From assembly GCA_037178675.1 (NCBI GenBank), contig JAYMGJ010000022.1:54607-118606 (forward strand): DNA of 64,000 nucleotides, written 5' to 3'. The notes under the pieces are model-generated. The model made no database searches. It was not told the DNA's origin and was given only the letters and a program-made list of their open reading frames with translations. Both the position numbers and the translations under genes were made by a program. This document shows, one piece after another, positions 46,009 through 60,500 of this stretch (the stretch's first letter is position 1; each line of letters begins with the position of its first letter). The stretch is from Scleroderma bovista (taxonomy: Eukaryota > Basidiomycota > Agaricomycetes > Boletales > Sclerodermataceae).

Positions 46009-47359
46009 TTACAACGCCTTTTTGATCGCGTGGACGATGTGGAGGCGAGTAGACGGTCGGACGAGCGGGTAGTAGAGGTCCTGGTGGGCTTCCTCGATGA
46101 GCTTCTTGGCCTCCCACTCTTTCATACCGGCGTTGAGGAACAGAGGCTTAAGGGCTGGGAGCATCGCATCGTAATCCATCCACGCCAGCTGTCCGATGCT
46201 CAGTGCGAGGGGATCTATACGTAACAGCGAAGGGTCAGTGCACGCCCATACCGCAAACATGCCAACGTTGTGTTTAACCTTTGGGCCAGAATCCTATGGG
46301 GATATTCCCTTCCTGGGTGACGATCCTGTCGAATGCGCGCGTGTTCGTAAGGAGACTCGAGAGTTGTCGTGGGGTAGCCATGTCGATGCCCTTGTCTGTG
46401 AGGCATCGCCTGTATGCCTCCCACAGAGCGAACCAGCCACGCATTCCAGACGGCTGGCCCGATCGGGTCAAGTCGGTTGCCGTTTTCCCATCCGCAACTG
46501 GCTCCCAGTCCGGCTCGATCAGGATGACCAGTCCGCCAGGGCGGAGCATGCGGGCGATCTCACAGAGAAAATGGGGATAGTTTGCTATCTGGGGTCACGA
46601 TGAAAACCTGTGAAAAAAAAGGTAAACCATCTCGACTTACCCCAGTGTGCATGAACCTCGCGTGGATGACGTCGAAGTGTTCGGACGGGTAGGGTAGGAA
46701 TTGTTCCTCTAGGTCACACAGCTCAAAACTTGACGAGAGAATTGAAATTCAAAAACGATGTTTAACGAGAGTGAGGCAACGCACGTGCAGTTCTCTGGTA
46801 CCTCGCTAGTGGAGACAGCAGATGGGTCATTGGAGAGTGCAAGGAAGGAAGCGAACATACCGGGGTTGGATGGGAGCTAGATCCACGCCAATGACCTCTG
46901 CGGTCTGGAATTCATCTGCAAGGTCGATCGCCCTGAAGGTGAGAGGGAAATGTCTGCCATTTGGGGTATGTCACGGCCAAGTGGGGGGAGGGGCCTACCA
47001 GTGACCACCTCCAGTGCCCAAGTCGAGGACCCTACGGCGTTCCTGGCCCTCCTTGGGTGCGAGGACATCGCTCACCGGTCCGACATAGTTCTTTCCGCCA
47101 AAGAGGAACTGAAGCATCCTGTGGTGTAGCTCAGCCCGCTAAGACGGAGGAGGAAAAGCACAGCGTAAGAACGGTGGACCCGCCCTCGAAAGACCGGGGA
47201 TGGACCTACTCTGACTTCGTCTTCGTCGGTGGGGAGAGGGTAGCGTTGGTTGAGGACATTGAAACGTCGACCATGGAGCTGGTAGAAATACTGGGAGTCG
47301 TTTTCGCCCACGAAGGAGATCTGGTTGAGTGGGAACACTACGGGGTAGTTGAGTCGCAT
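46009..47359 (-). CDS. SAM-dependent class I methyltransferase
   Basis: The N-terminus reads MRLNYPVVFPLNQISFVGEN, then DSQYFYQLHGRRFNVLNQRY. Spliced segments give the SAM motif RRRVLDLGTGGGHWAIDLAD with the acidic strand end EVIGVDLAPIQP, then FELCDLEEQFLPYPSEHFDV and IHARFMHTG, and ARMLRPGGLVILIEPDWEPV. The C-terminus is helical (GMKEWEAKKLIEEAHQDLYY). The layout matches the fungal methyltransferases that include LaeA-like proteins, many of which have no known substrate. Four or more introns; boundaries were not all fixed. Divergent or convergent neighbours give no functional clue. Confidence 0.78.
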
Positions 47360-47605
47360 GGCGAAAGACTAGGAAACGCGGGCAAGGTCGATGGCATGGG
47401 GTATATGAGGAAGAGGACCCGTTCTTATAAACTTATTTCCCACTCAAGGGGTGCAGCGACTAGAAGCTGGACAGGTGTCGGCAACGTTCTTGCTCGCCGG
47501 TCGCAGCGAGGGGAAGAACTACTACATTTGAAATATGTCGAGCGTAATTTTACTGAACGGATCTTGACATCTCGTATATAGTTTGAAGTAACTTTACTAT
47601 TTGAC

Positions 47606-50029
47606 TCAACGATTTGGTTTGATGTCGTGCACAAACACTGTCCGTGTCGAGTCCCCATGCCACCCCCTGTTGCTACTAGCACTGATTAAGAAACGTCCCC
47701 CCGGATCCACCACTAACAGAACCACATCAGTCAGTTCATCTTGTCATGAAGGTGTAGCTTCCGTACGCATTTGAGACACATAGCCCCCGTTATGCCCAGG
47801 TATAATTTTAAACGGCACCCTTCCCCTGCTCTTCACGTTGACATCCTCCGCTGCATTCCACAGTCGGATATTGTCAATCGAAGCACTGAAAACGACATCA
47901 ACGTCAGTGTCACGGGTCCAACAAAAGTAACCCACCACGCGATGTGGCGACCGTCAGGGAATGGCACAACACACGACACCACCCCTGAGCTGGGTGGATT
48001 CCGAAGACTCCTCAACAGTCGAGGCGTGCAAGAAGGCCCGGAACATCCCAGCAAACGAACATCCCACACATCTACCGTTCCATTACGTCGACCTGCATAG
48101 ACCTGTGTCCCATCTGTAGACCAACATGCCTGTGCAAGCGATCAAAAATATCCCCAACCCCACATTCAACCCCAGCACGTACAGAAACACACCATGGTGG
48201 GGTCTTCTCACTCATCCACATCCGTCCGACACCTTTCCCTGGGGTGTGCACGCGCTTGTCCCAAAGCATGATCTGGCCATCGATTGCGGCAACCATCAAT
48301 ATATCTGGGGAAAACGTTGCACTGTTGTCAGAGCTTAACAGGGGTGGCGCATTCTTAGGTGGAGCGACAGTGCAGCTTTGCGACGACCTTGCCACCGGCT
48401 TGATCTCCTGACTGAACGAAGATGCATCAGGGACAGCAACGCCCACAGGCCCAATCGCATGGTGTGGAGCTACAGCTTGGTTCGCACTGCCACCATCTTT
48501 TGGGGAATGGTCTATTTCCCCGTCCGCATCCGGTTCGTCGTCAAATAGAGGATCAAATGATGTGTCCGATTTGGCGTCTGTTTCTTGAGTTGGTTGGTTG
48601 GAAATAGCTCTGTGATTCGTAAATGCGGCTGAAGCCTCCGACAGCTGGTAGTGTGTTCTTTCCACAGCACTAGCCGCGGAAATGGAGAACATGTCCACGT
48701 CGGTCGCGGAACCATCACTCTCCAACTTGGGGATGACACTGGAAGCGACAGGATATCCATCAGATTTGCCAGCAGCATCCGCGGAGGATATCAAACTGGA
48801 AGAGAACTGTGTCAGTGGATTTAGCGGTCTTACTGCGATGGCGACGAGTTGTGCGCCGTGGGCAGTAAACTTTCGGACGACTTGTCCGGTGTTTAAATCC
48901 CACTGCTGTACAAGGGAAGGACACTTCAGCCGAAATCATCGAGCCTGCTGCATGCATAGAACTCACAGTCGCTTCTCCGTCCCAGCTGGCACTGAAAAAG
49001 CCATGTTCATCATGGTCGATGGACAATGCTGAAACAGGGCCGCGGTGACCATGTAATACGTGAATAAGTTTTCCAGGATCATGCCTCACGGTAAAAAGGT
49101 TAATATGGCCGCGCTGCAAGTCGCAAATACAACTCAAAAGAACCGGCACAACACGCAGCAAAGTTGTACGTACTTGAGTCCCACCAAGAGCCCACAGTGC
49201 ATCGGAATGCATAGCCAGGCTGTAAACCGGTGACAACGAAGGTTCGCTTACTGGGGGATACCCGACCTGAGCATTATCGTAGTCCAGATTCTCCCACCAA
49301 CACCGTATCTGTCCAGCCTTCATATTTCCCTCGACGACGTTGCAATGATGGCGCTGAGGCGCAGTCAGAGTGATTTTTCCATTAAGAGACGCGAAAATGT
49401 CATAATTTCGTATGTAACCGTCGTCTGATCCAGTTAGGAGATGGGTCATGCAGAAAGAAGAGGCGAGGGAATGAGTGGGGACCGGGTGCGGGATCGCACA
49501 AACTGCCTCAACGGTAAACGACCGTGGTGGGTTCCGGTTGGTCGGGAAAACCAATCCTTGCTTTCGAGTCTCGGCGGGCGACGGCGAGTGTAGTCGCACT
49601 GGAAGAACGACAGTATCTTGAGCGCACAATCAGGCTTCGTAAAGCGAGATCAGACTCGTTGTATACCTACTTTTAGGCGGATCTGGAGTAGGAGATTGGG
49701 GAGATACCTGCCTGCTTGTCGGTGGTGCAGGAGAGGAGGGAACCTGATCCGCCTCGGCTGCCGGTCCGACGGCTACTTCGTCGTCGTCGTCATCATCATC
49801 ATCGTCTGAATCCTCCGTGGGGGAATCCTGGAGGAACGAGGTGACAATCACGAACGGAAAGACATATCTGCCCCACCTCTTCCACTTCGGACGCGTCTTC
49901 CACGCCATTCTCGAGAGCACCGAGGAGATCCTCGTCGATTTCGTTGTCTTCCTCGCCGTCTGCGTCGGTCGTACGAGTTTCGAATTCAAGATCGTCGATC
50001 GTTTCGCCTTCGGAGTCGCTGTGTGCCAT
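47606..50029 (-). CDS. SPT8: SAGA complex WD40 subunit Spt8
   Basis: Start ATG 50027-50029 (MAHSDSEGETIDDLEFETRT). The N-terminus is strongly acidic, with a run of Asp. WD40 segments include FCMTHLLTGSDDGYIRNYDI, CWWENLDYDNAQVGYPPVSE, LFTVRHDPGKLIHVLHGHRG and FFSASWDGEATQWDL, a long acidic/serine insertion, then ILMVAAIDGQIMLWDKRV, VYAGRRNGTVDVWDVRLLG and IDNIRLWNAAEDV. The 54-bp intron 47713-47766 joins GGYVSQM to LVDPGGRFLISASSNRGWHG and the final VFVHDIKPNR, the diagnostic Spt8 C-terminus, so the gene ends at 47606 and not at the earlier stop at 47744. Spt8 contacts TBP in the SAGA coactivator. Start codons of SPT8 and SRP54 are 51 bp apart. Confidence 0.9.
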
Positions 50030-50080
50030 GATATCTGGCTCCGAGTTCAAGTTCACACGGTCTCAGCTGCCAAATTCACC
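50030..50080. promoter_or_regulatory. Very short bidirectional intergenic segment (SPT8 / SRP54)
   Basis: 51 bp between divergent start codons. An upstream in-frame GTG extension on the SPT8 side is open but has no ATG. The segment contains no TATA box. Confidence 0.45.
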
Positions 50081-52279
<2,199 letters not shown>

Positions 52280-52432
52280 CCCCACAAGGTATCGGATAGT
52301 ATTTCGTATGGGACATTTCGTATTGACACATGTACCACGTTACCACACACAAGATCTTGATATATATGTATTCAAGTCACAGTTAGGTTTGGTGGGAAGC
52401 CAATAAGGCTCGAAGAACCCACAACTGGGGTA

Positions 52433-53263
52433 CTAATGACGAGGAGTGGATACTTCCTTTGAGGGCGTGTGCTCGTTTTTCCACATTTTCTTCCTCGCGG
52501 AAGCTGCGTTTTTGTTTCCAAAAATAAAGGTAGAGGTGTGTTTGTCCGCACCAGTTTTACGGGAGATGGCGGCCGATGACCCCCCGAAGATGACCTTGGA
52601 GGATGTCGATCAGGTGAGACAGGGTGTTTTAAGGTTTTACAGGACGCACCAACCACAACCCAAAGAAGCCAATAATGCCACTGCCCCACAGGACGGTCGT
52701 TGCGAGGGCACCCACAGATGGATTTCTGTAGGACGTGAATGCCATCAAAAGGGACGCTCCTGTCATGGGCCACAGTAAAGGATGGCTTTTGTCTTGATGG
52801 GCAGTCAGTGAGGGACTCGCAGGCCATTCATTTGGTATCTACGGAAGTCGTGTAGTTTTCACTGCAAGAAGTGAGAAGCTGCCTACCATTGAGATGGCTG
52901 CCAGGGACACTATGCCAAGTAGGATACCCAGTTGAAGGGCAAGATATTCCTCGAGGGATGTCAGTTTGCCCCGTCCCCCTGATTCTTCCGCCAGAAAGAG
53001 TAGAAAGCGAGGAAACAGTGTCAGACACAGGGAAAAGAGTGCAAAGCTGGTTGTTGCAACTTTAGACTTGCATTGAATATGGTCATAAACGTTTACACCA
53101 ACGTTGCAGCCAATGTCCATGCCCAGAGCGAAGTGCTTCCATCCTCTGTCTTCCGAGTCTCAGGGGAATGCAGCAAACGAGGACTTTCATCTTTGCTGTC
53201 CTCAGTCGGACGACTTCTTCCTTTCAGTTGCGATAGGTCATCCAACTCGATGTTATTTGACAT
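52433..53263 (-). CDS. Four-helix membrane protein of unknown function
   Basis: Four exons (53103-53263, 52887-53046, 52650-52838, 52433-52594) sum to 672 nt, 223 residues; introns are 56, 48 and 55 bp. The N-terminus is polar ([20 protein letters not shown]). Helix 1 crosses the first joint ([20 protein letters not shown]), helix 2 is [19 protein letters not shown], helix 3 is [19 protein letters not shown] and helix 4 is [20 protein letters not shown]. It ends [20 protein letters not shown] with a basic/acidic tail. The pattern '[11 protein letters not shown]' followed by FGNKxAAS looks like a conserved family signature, but I cannot name the family. No single frame on this strand covers the gene, so it is easily missed. 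Confidence 0.68.
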
Positions 53264-56200
53264 GGTGGGGGCCTGCAGCAGTTGCCGGCAGAGAGAAACT
53301 GGAAACGACCCAAACGAGGAACGCTCGTTAGCTGCGTGGGTGCCTTCAGGCTTCGACCCTCGCCGTGTGACGTCGTCGCTCTGCTCATTTCGAATTTCCC
53401 CACAGAACCTGCAATAGAGTTCAATGTCCAAGTACTACTAGCCTTACTTCCTCAGATGTCAACCTTATTGTCCCCTCCATTTCCCAGCAGATGCCAAAAC
53501 AACGCCAGGCCTCATGGCTTTAGGTTCACGGTAGTCCTTGATAAGCACACGACTCTACTTGACAGCTCCAATCTTCCAATCGAACATGACACGATCCACG
53601 GATAATATAACCTTGGCAGCAAGTTTAACACACAACTTTTGTTCCTTGAGTCCTGACACAACCTTCAAGTCAGTTCTGTAATAAAATCGCCTTTCACAAA
53701 CGCCAACCTTAATTTGCCGCCCGCAGTACAGTTCCATGGGACCTTTCTGGAAAGGAACAAATTGCCTTCCGTTCACGGGCACTTGCTTGCACACTGGCAA
53801 CGAAATTCAGCAAAGCTCACTTTTCGGTCTTTCGGTCAACGTGTACGTCCCTGCGATCAATTCGTTATTGGCGTAGTATCATTCAGGTACAGACTGAGCA
53901 GGTCTCGTGAGCACGGACTATACTTAGTTTTCCATTTTGCAGCAGGATTAGGTTAAAGTCTTTTCCAGGGCAAAACTCGGGGTCATTGATTAAACACAGA
54001 TCCCGGATACATATCCCACAAATGTAGGTGACTTGCAGGCGATAACGACACTGCCGATGTAGACTCATCATAGCGCCTTTGGGCATGCGCTGCGTTTATT
54101 TGGGGAGAGGACCCATCGATAGTCTTGGAAACAGAACTTGATTGTATCAAAAGTATTATGGTCATGGAAAATCGCCACAATACTGGACTTCAAGATATCT
54201 GGAGTGTGACCATCGACACCAAGTCCTCATGAAACCACTCCTTTCGATCCGCACTCAATTGTTGAATTTGTCTGCCTGGTGTTTGGTCACCCCCGTTACC
54301 ACGCGGATGTGATCTGACCATGTCTGCAGGAAGCCATGAGCATCGGTTAGGTCGTCGGCAAGCAATATTTGGCTTTATTCTGTGGAGCGTATGTACTTTT
54401 GTGCACTGCTGTGCATATGGTCGATTCGTGCTCTACGGCCCAACCACAACCCCACGTTTCGTTGAACGAGGGCCAAAAGAATTATTTGATAGCATCCTAG
54501 CAATTGAGGATAGATTAACAAGCAAGGCGGTAAATATGTGAGTGTTGTTGCATCGCTACATGCTTCATAACTTCATGGCTTCCCAAGTTCGCCGATTTGA
54601 CATTCGACCTATGTGACACGGTCAAATACTCAGGGTGGAAATCTGGAACGTGTATCCAACCGAACCATGAACCATTTTCCCTCAAGACGATGATATGCAT
54701 ATCGTGATCAAAGTCAACCCTGCGGCACCCCAGCTACCAGGGATTGTTCTGATGGACCACCATGGTAAGTACATTTTCCGATTGATTACAATACTAGTTC
54801 TTTTTAGTTTGGTCATCTTTGTGACCACGCTGTATGGGTTCCAAGTAGCCTATATCGTATTGCAATCCAATCGGTCTTCTAGGTAGCCGTATTTACTTGT
54901 CATCTACTACACTGTTTGAAAAAAAATCTCTCATTATAGCTAACTGCATTCGAATATTTTCTCTACCACTCAAGCTGGTGTCTTTAGTCGGCCGAATGGA
55001 TTCGTTGCCCTTCCGTCCAACAGTGAATAAGGGTGTATTATGACGTATCGCGGGAGCACTTTGCGCTCAGATTTCCAGATATTGCTATCTTCTTGTGTCA
55101 GCCCCTCCGCTAAAGGATCAGCCACTCATCCTGTGTGCAGAACACTTTTTCCAAGTGATTTACGGGGCATCTATCTATGGAAGTCTTCACACGAACTGAT
55201 ATGGACGAGTTCACCGTCAACTGTCCTTTGACACAGATCCCGAAACGGTGCTTCTCACCATAATGATGTATTGCTCCTAGGTCGGCTTCTCCGGGTCTAA
55301 CCCAAAGTACTACTTTTTTCCACCCGCTATCAATAGACTTCTGTGCCACTCGTCGGATACCCTCAGCGGTATGGCAAGAGAGGATCCACACTGGCTAGTA
55401 CCAGTGTGGTGCTGCACGGGGACGAGAAAAGTGCTGGCGCGCTCCCGAAAGGGACGTTCTCGCCCGGCTGGCCTGTGGGAACAGCCTCGAGCGCTGTTGG
55501 CTTCGCTGACAAAGAAGCCTCCTTGTCCCACCCGCCTTCACCCAGTTTTTCAGACCATCCTTGCGTCGGGTCGCTGCCAGCTCACACGCTTCGGCCTACT
55601 CCCCTCGTATGTGGTAGATGGTAGTTCACCTAAACAGCCCCGGAAGGGCGGCGGTCGGGATAGCGGTTTAAGCCCCCTGACGAGAGCTTTCGCAGGCTCG
55701 AAACCGCACGCCCAAACCCGCCCCTTTACCTGTCCCTGCGTGTACTGTACGCGGCCCCGATCTTAGGAGAGGGGCGTCCGACGGACACGACAAACAGATT
55801 TGATCGCCCGGGATACCTCTCAGACTATACACTACCCCCCTTCGGGGGGTAGTCTGGGCACCAGTACTTGTCGTCCTCTCAGATCCCTCCACGCCCTGAA
55901 GTGTTTTTTGGGTAGGCAGCAGGCGTGTTTGCCTTACAGAAGCAACCTCTGAGTCGCTCTCTGTCTGGTGCCATTCTGCGCCACGTCACGATTTGGTCCA
56001 TCGATGCTGTACGTTTCTGGTGTCTAGATATGAGCATGGCCGCGTCACAAAAGCGGTTCTTAATACTGGCGACGAATGTGTTCACCGTCGTACGTCACAC
56101 TCCTTGCGGTGTCAGCGTGCACGGTGATGTACGTGATTTCGAGAATTGATCCCGTGTTGTTGGTCCGTCTGCTTCGGTTTGTTGGAGTATCTTTTCAGAT

Positions 56201-57531
56201 CTCAATATATCTCGTCATCGAGAGGGACATTGGGGACGTGAATGGATATTCTTTTGTCAAATGTCTTCCGATTTGATATTTCCCCAGGTCGACAAGCAGC
56301 GAAGTGCTTGCTTGTTCTCCACCAATATCCAGCGAGGGGCCCAGGGGTGATAGGAAGTTTCGTTGATTCCTTGTAGACCATCTACAGGATTTATTTGCGC
56401 TCAGTGAGCTTAGATTCAAGTCAAAATTGATACCGAAAGCATTGTCAAATATAGGTCGTCAACGATCATTTGACCGTGGTGTCAACTTGCCAAGTGGATA
56501 TACCACTGTTATACCATGGTCCCATCTATCCCTGCGCATCCTGAAGGTTCGCACTAAAACACCCGAGGTTGGCAACGGTGTATTTTTGTCCAGTCCTGTA
56601 TTTTCGGAAAGACCAGGAAAAGTATAATTCAAACCCTGGATTACCTGTCAACTGGTTGGCACCTTGGATGTCCCCAAGATACAGCATAAGTAGATAGGGG
56701 CCGTGAGGTGAGCAGAATGAAACAGTCGTATCTTGTGTTGTCTGATATCCTAGTTTCTCTTGACGTGGGCAGATGGAGATGTCCCCTTGAATCACCTAAC
56801 GGCTCAACCGTAGCTCCTTCCGATAACGATACCCGGCGGGGCGCGTTGTCCTTGCTGTTCCCAACAGGTCTACTTGGTATGATGTATTTTACTTATATGG
56901 GCCAAGAAAATTTGACCATGTTCTGGATATTTGACACGTAGGTATCAATATGATCTCCTTGTTGGTGGTATCAGCGGATACATATCTAGAAACGATCCGG
57001 GATCGCATCTTAGTTCCGTATAAACTCATAGGAGGAATATTTTGGGTGCTTCCAATTTGCTTCACAAAGAGGCGAAAAGCCACATCTACTACCATTCGGC
57101 ATGTTGTCCGCCATGGCATTACCCATTTGCCCATGCGGAGATTACTCTCTTGATATTACTTCTACCACAAAGATGCCACTCCACTTTCTGCGAATACAGT
57201 TGTTTCCGAATCTGAAGTTCCGGGCCTCGGAGCTAACCCTTTTTCTGAGAGAGATTTTCCTCAAGAATCGTACTTCCCACAACAGCATGTATCTTCAAAG
57301 GTCCCAGGATCATTGACTACCGCTACGTTCCTTTCGACCGCAGAAGTCAAGTGCCTGCTGATTGTTCCAGGCACATATTCACTGCATGCCGCAACCATAC
57401 TGCCGTCCCACTCTTTAGTGCAATCCCCGTATCTATGGGCCTCTGCCATGTTAATAATGTGTAGTACTTTACAGCGACACTAAAGTAAGTTCATGAATAC
57501 ACAGCAAAAAGTAGTCACATGTATAGCTGCA
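53264..57531. other. Gene-poor region of 4.3 kb
   Basis: No recognisable gene. Frames are short except around 55371-55766, in a GC-rich island (about 55370-55890) that contrasts with AT-richer flanks. No transposase, polymerase or terminal repeats were recognised. Confidence 0.45.
55831..55853. repeat. Perfect 10-bp hairpin with 3-nt loop
   Basis: ACTACCCCCC at 55831-55840 pairs with GGGGGGTAGT at 55844-55853, with loop TTC. It sits inside the GC-rich island and could be a structured RNA element, a terminator-like fold or a mobile-element remnant. Confidence 0.55.
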
Positions 57532-60500
57532 TCACCAGGCCTGACTCCATCCCCCCGAGTTCTGGATCATAGCAGCGCGCTGCGGGTTCATGCCCGCAGG
57601 AACGTGAGGCGCGTGCTGCCCCATTGGTTGCGGCGGAGGTGGATATGCAGGCGTCTGATACCCAAACGACGGCTGCATACCATAACTAGAGCTGGGTACA
57701 TTACCTCCAAACGCGGATGGTGGTGCAGGGGTTTGGCCGCCGTAAGGATTTGGTGTTCGTCCATGGACCTGACGAACGGACATGTGGCCTGGTGTGACAT
57801 GTCCTGAGGTGCGTGCTGGTGTGCGAGATCCAGCACCGTAAGGGGTTTTCCCTCCTGCGCTTGCGCCAGCAAGGTTTTGTGACTGGTGAAGGTGTCTAAA
57901 GAATGTTATCAGAAGGTAGACCACCAATATGTAAACTGGGTCAACGCACCTAACTTTGAAAGCGTCACAGAGCTCCGGGACACCAGCAACAGCGGCATCA
58001 AACAAACAATATGACTCCGGAGTGACGCGAACAGGCTATAAAAGAGTGAGCGAGTGCAAGTCAGCGCATACAAGGTTCATACCCAAGTTTGTACGGTGGA
58101 ATTTTTATTTGCCAAGAAGCATAGATTGAAGTGCCCTGGCCTTCTGCGATTCAAGGTAAAACCATACGCACTCTTAGCAGGATTGGCGGCGACGAAGTTT
58201 TTCAGGGATAAATCTAAGTTGAACCAGTAGGCTACACTTTGACATAGTGTTTGAGAAAGTGATTACTTACGCAATTCGTCCTCCGGCCCATGTTTGAATT
58301 TTTCATGGGCCATAAGTTCTTCCACCTTGCGTGCTATGGCTTGTACATGGTTGACAATCAATTCGTCCAAATCAGCATATTGGTGCTTGTCATCGACGAC
58401 CAAGACGGCCCCACTTGGCATGTTCATTTCGGTCACGTCTGGCATAGCCCACATTGGCAACTGAGATGCGTTGAACTGAACCCGACACGCACCGATATGT
58501 TGGTACAGCCTGTCTTCTACTTTCCATGTGATTGCTAGATGGTCGACACCCTTGGAAGACGGCCGAATGACTACATCTCCACGCTGCTGCTTCTCCAAAA
58601 AGTTTTCCGCTTGTGTAGCGTTGAAGTTATGGAAGTTGGGATGCTTGACAACCCGTCTCGTCCGATCGGTCTCTGCACGCTTCTTGCGAGCTTGCATTTC
58701 TAGGTCGCGCTCGTATTGTTGGGAATTCCAGTAATCATCTCGCTTTACACGACGGAAAAGGGCATCACCTTGATTTAGGTCTGTGAAACGGGTTGACAGT
58801 ACGACGTGGAAGTGGTCTGCGGGCAAATCGAGTTGAACGTCCACAACGACCACCTGTACAGTTTGGCCCTTCTTGAACATTTTGTTGGCCTTTGCACCCG
58901 TCTCATCAGATAAGTATTCAGCAGTTATTTGACCCTCAATACCGGAGTCCAGACGAACAGTGACGTTGTCAGTTGTTTCGATGCGGACGATGAGAACAGA
59001 TATGATGAGACCCATGCGAAGTGTTCGCGGGGTTTCACCGCTCAGCATGGTCAAGACTTCCCAAGGCTGGAGAGACGGGAAAGGTGCTCTTTGCTCTGCG
59101 AACGGCTTCAAGAGCTCTTCACGTATCACGTTCAAGGTATGCCGCTTCCGATCCTCGTTGGCCTCAAACATGTTAACAGCGAATTCATCGAGGTTAAGTT
59201 CGTTCAGCTTTCGTTCACTGTCGTTGTCTTCCATGATGAGGGATACAACGTGCGAAGGATGTTCACCATGGACATCTTCTTCGTCAAGCTCAAGGGCGTC
59301 AGTGGCCATCTTCCGAGCCAGTTCATAATCCTCTGGGTGGATACGAGTATTGTCTAAAGGATCTGGACCATCATCATCGGCATGACGATTCTTGGTGGGT
59401 TTAAGATCCGCCTCGTGGGTAATGCGCAGGAAACCTGCGGCGTTCAAGAAGATCTTGGTAGTTAGCAAGCTCGACTTGATGAATTGATCACGGTTCACGA
59501 GATTTCCACCCTGAGCAAGTAAATTAGGTCTGAAACAAGGATGTCGATGTGACTCACAAGTCCAGCGATTTTCTTAACGAGTGCGCCAGCTTTACGAGGA
59601 CCAAGGCCGCATACAAATGGTAGGAGGCGCTGGTAATAGGAATCGGTGACCGCGCGATTGATGTCCACACCAACTTTATTGGCCACGTCTACAAGTACTC
59701 TCTCGAGCGCAATCAAAAGTTTCTCTTTAGGAATCTACAACGAGGCGGATTAAAAAATTCATGATTATGAATGTGTTCGACTCACTAAATGCTGGTCCTC
59801 GTCTTCAAACGAAATCGCCGTAATGTCAGGGCCAAGTGCGGCATATTCATTCAAAGGATTTTGCGCATAACGAGCCAAGCCGACGCAATACTTGACGATT
59901 GGTGAAAATGCACTGAACTCTTCAGCAGCACGCTTGCTATGTTGATAGATTCGAGCAACTTCGTCCCTGAGGTAAATAACGGGGATGTCGAAGGCTTGCT
60001 CATTCCCCGTTTCAGGGGGATGCCATTCTGGAGCATGCGGATCTCCTTCTGCAGACCTCCCACTGATGACCTCCTTGATTCTGGCGGAAAGCTTCGTGGT
60101 CGCCATGCTGAACCCACCTACCACGATAACATCTGGTCGACGCCTTTTAAGCAGATCAGTAAATTCATCGCGGCAGTCTCGGTCGACCAAGTTGTCAATT
60201 TTGATCTGTTCACGGAATCTGCCCATTTCGTCCAATATCACCATGGTTATGGCATCTTTCTGAGGGTCACCTTTGCCCCAGGAAACTGCAAGTACGGAAG
60301 GCGTATACCCGGGCTGGGCGTCGGGACCTGCGAAGGGAGAAACATCGATGCGCTGCGGCGGTTACTCAGTCAATCACAATGTCCCGAGAACGGTAGCAGG
60401 GGAAAGCGGGCCAACGCACCTCCTTCAACTTGTTACCGCAATGGATAGAAAGGGCGTCTTCAACCTCCTCCCGCAACCACTCTCGACACCACTTCGTACC

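Noticed and set aside
47744..47766. Stop codon at 47744 as the end of SPT8
   Set aside because: Splicing out 47713-47766 restores the conserved Spt8 C-terminus and moves the end to 47606.
52372..52827. 151-codon minus-strand frame downstream of SRP54
   Set aside because: It runs in a different frame through introns and exons of the spliced four-helix gene, whose exons show membrane helices and an exact open frame.
55371..55766. 131-codon plus-strand frame in the GC-rich island
   Set aside because: Composition explains its length: stop codons are rare in GC-rich DNA. No domain, no codon-bias support and another frame is also open on the minus strand.
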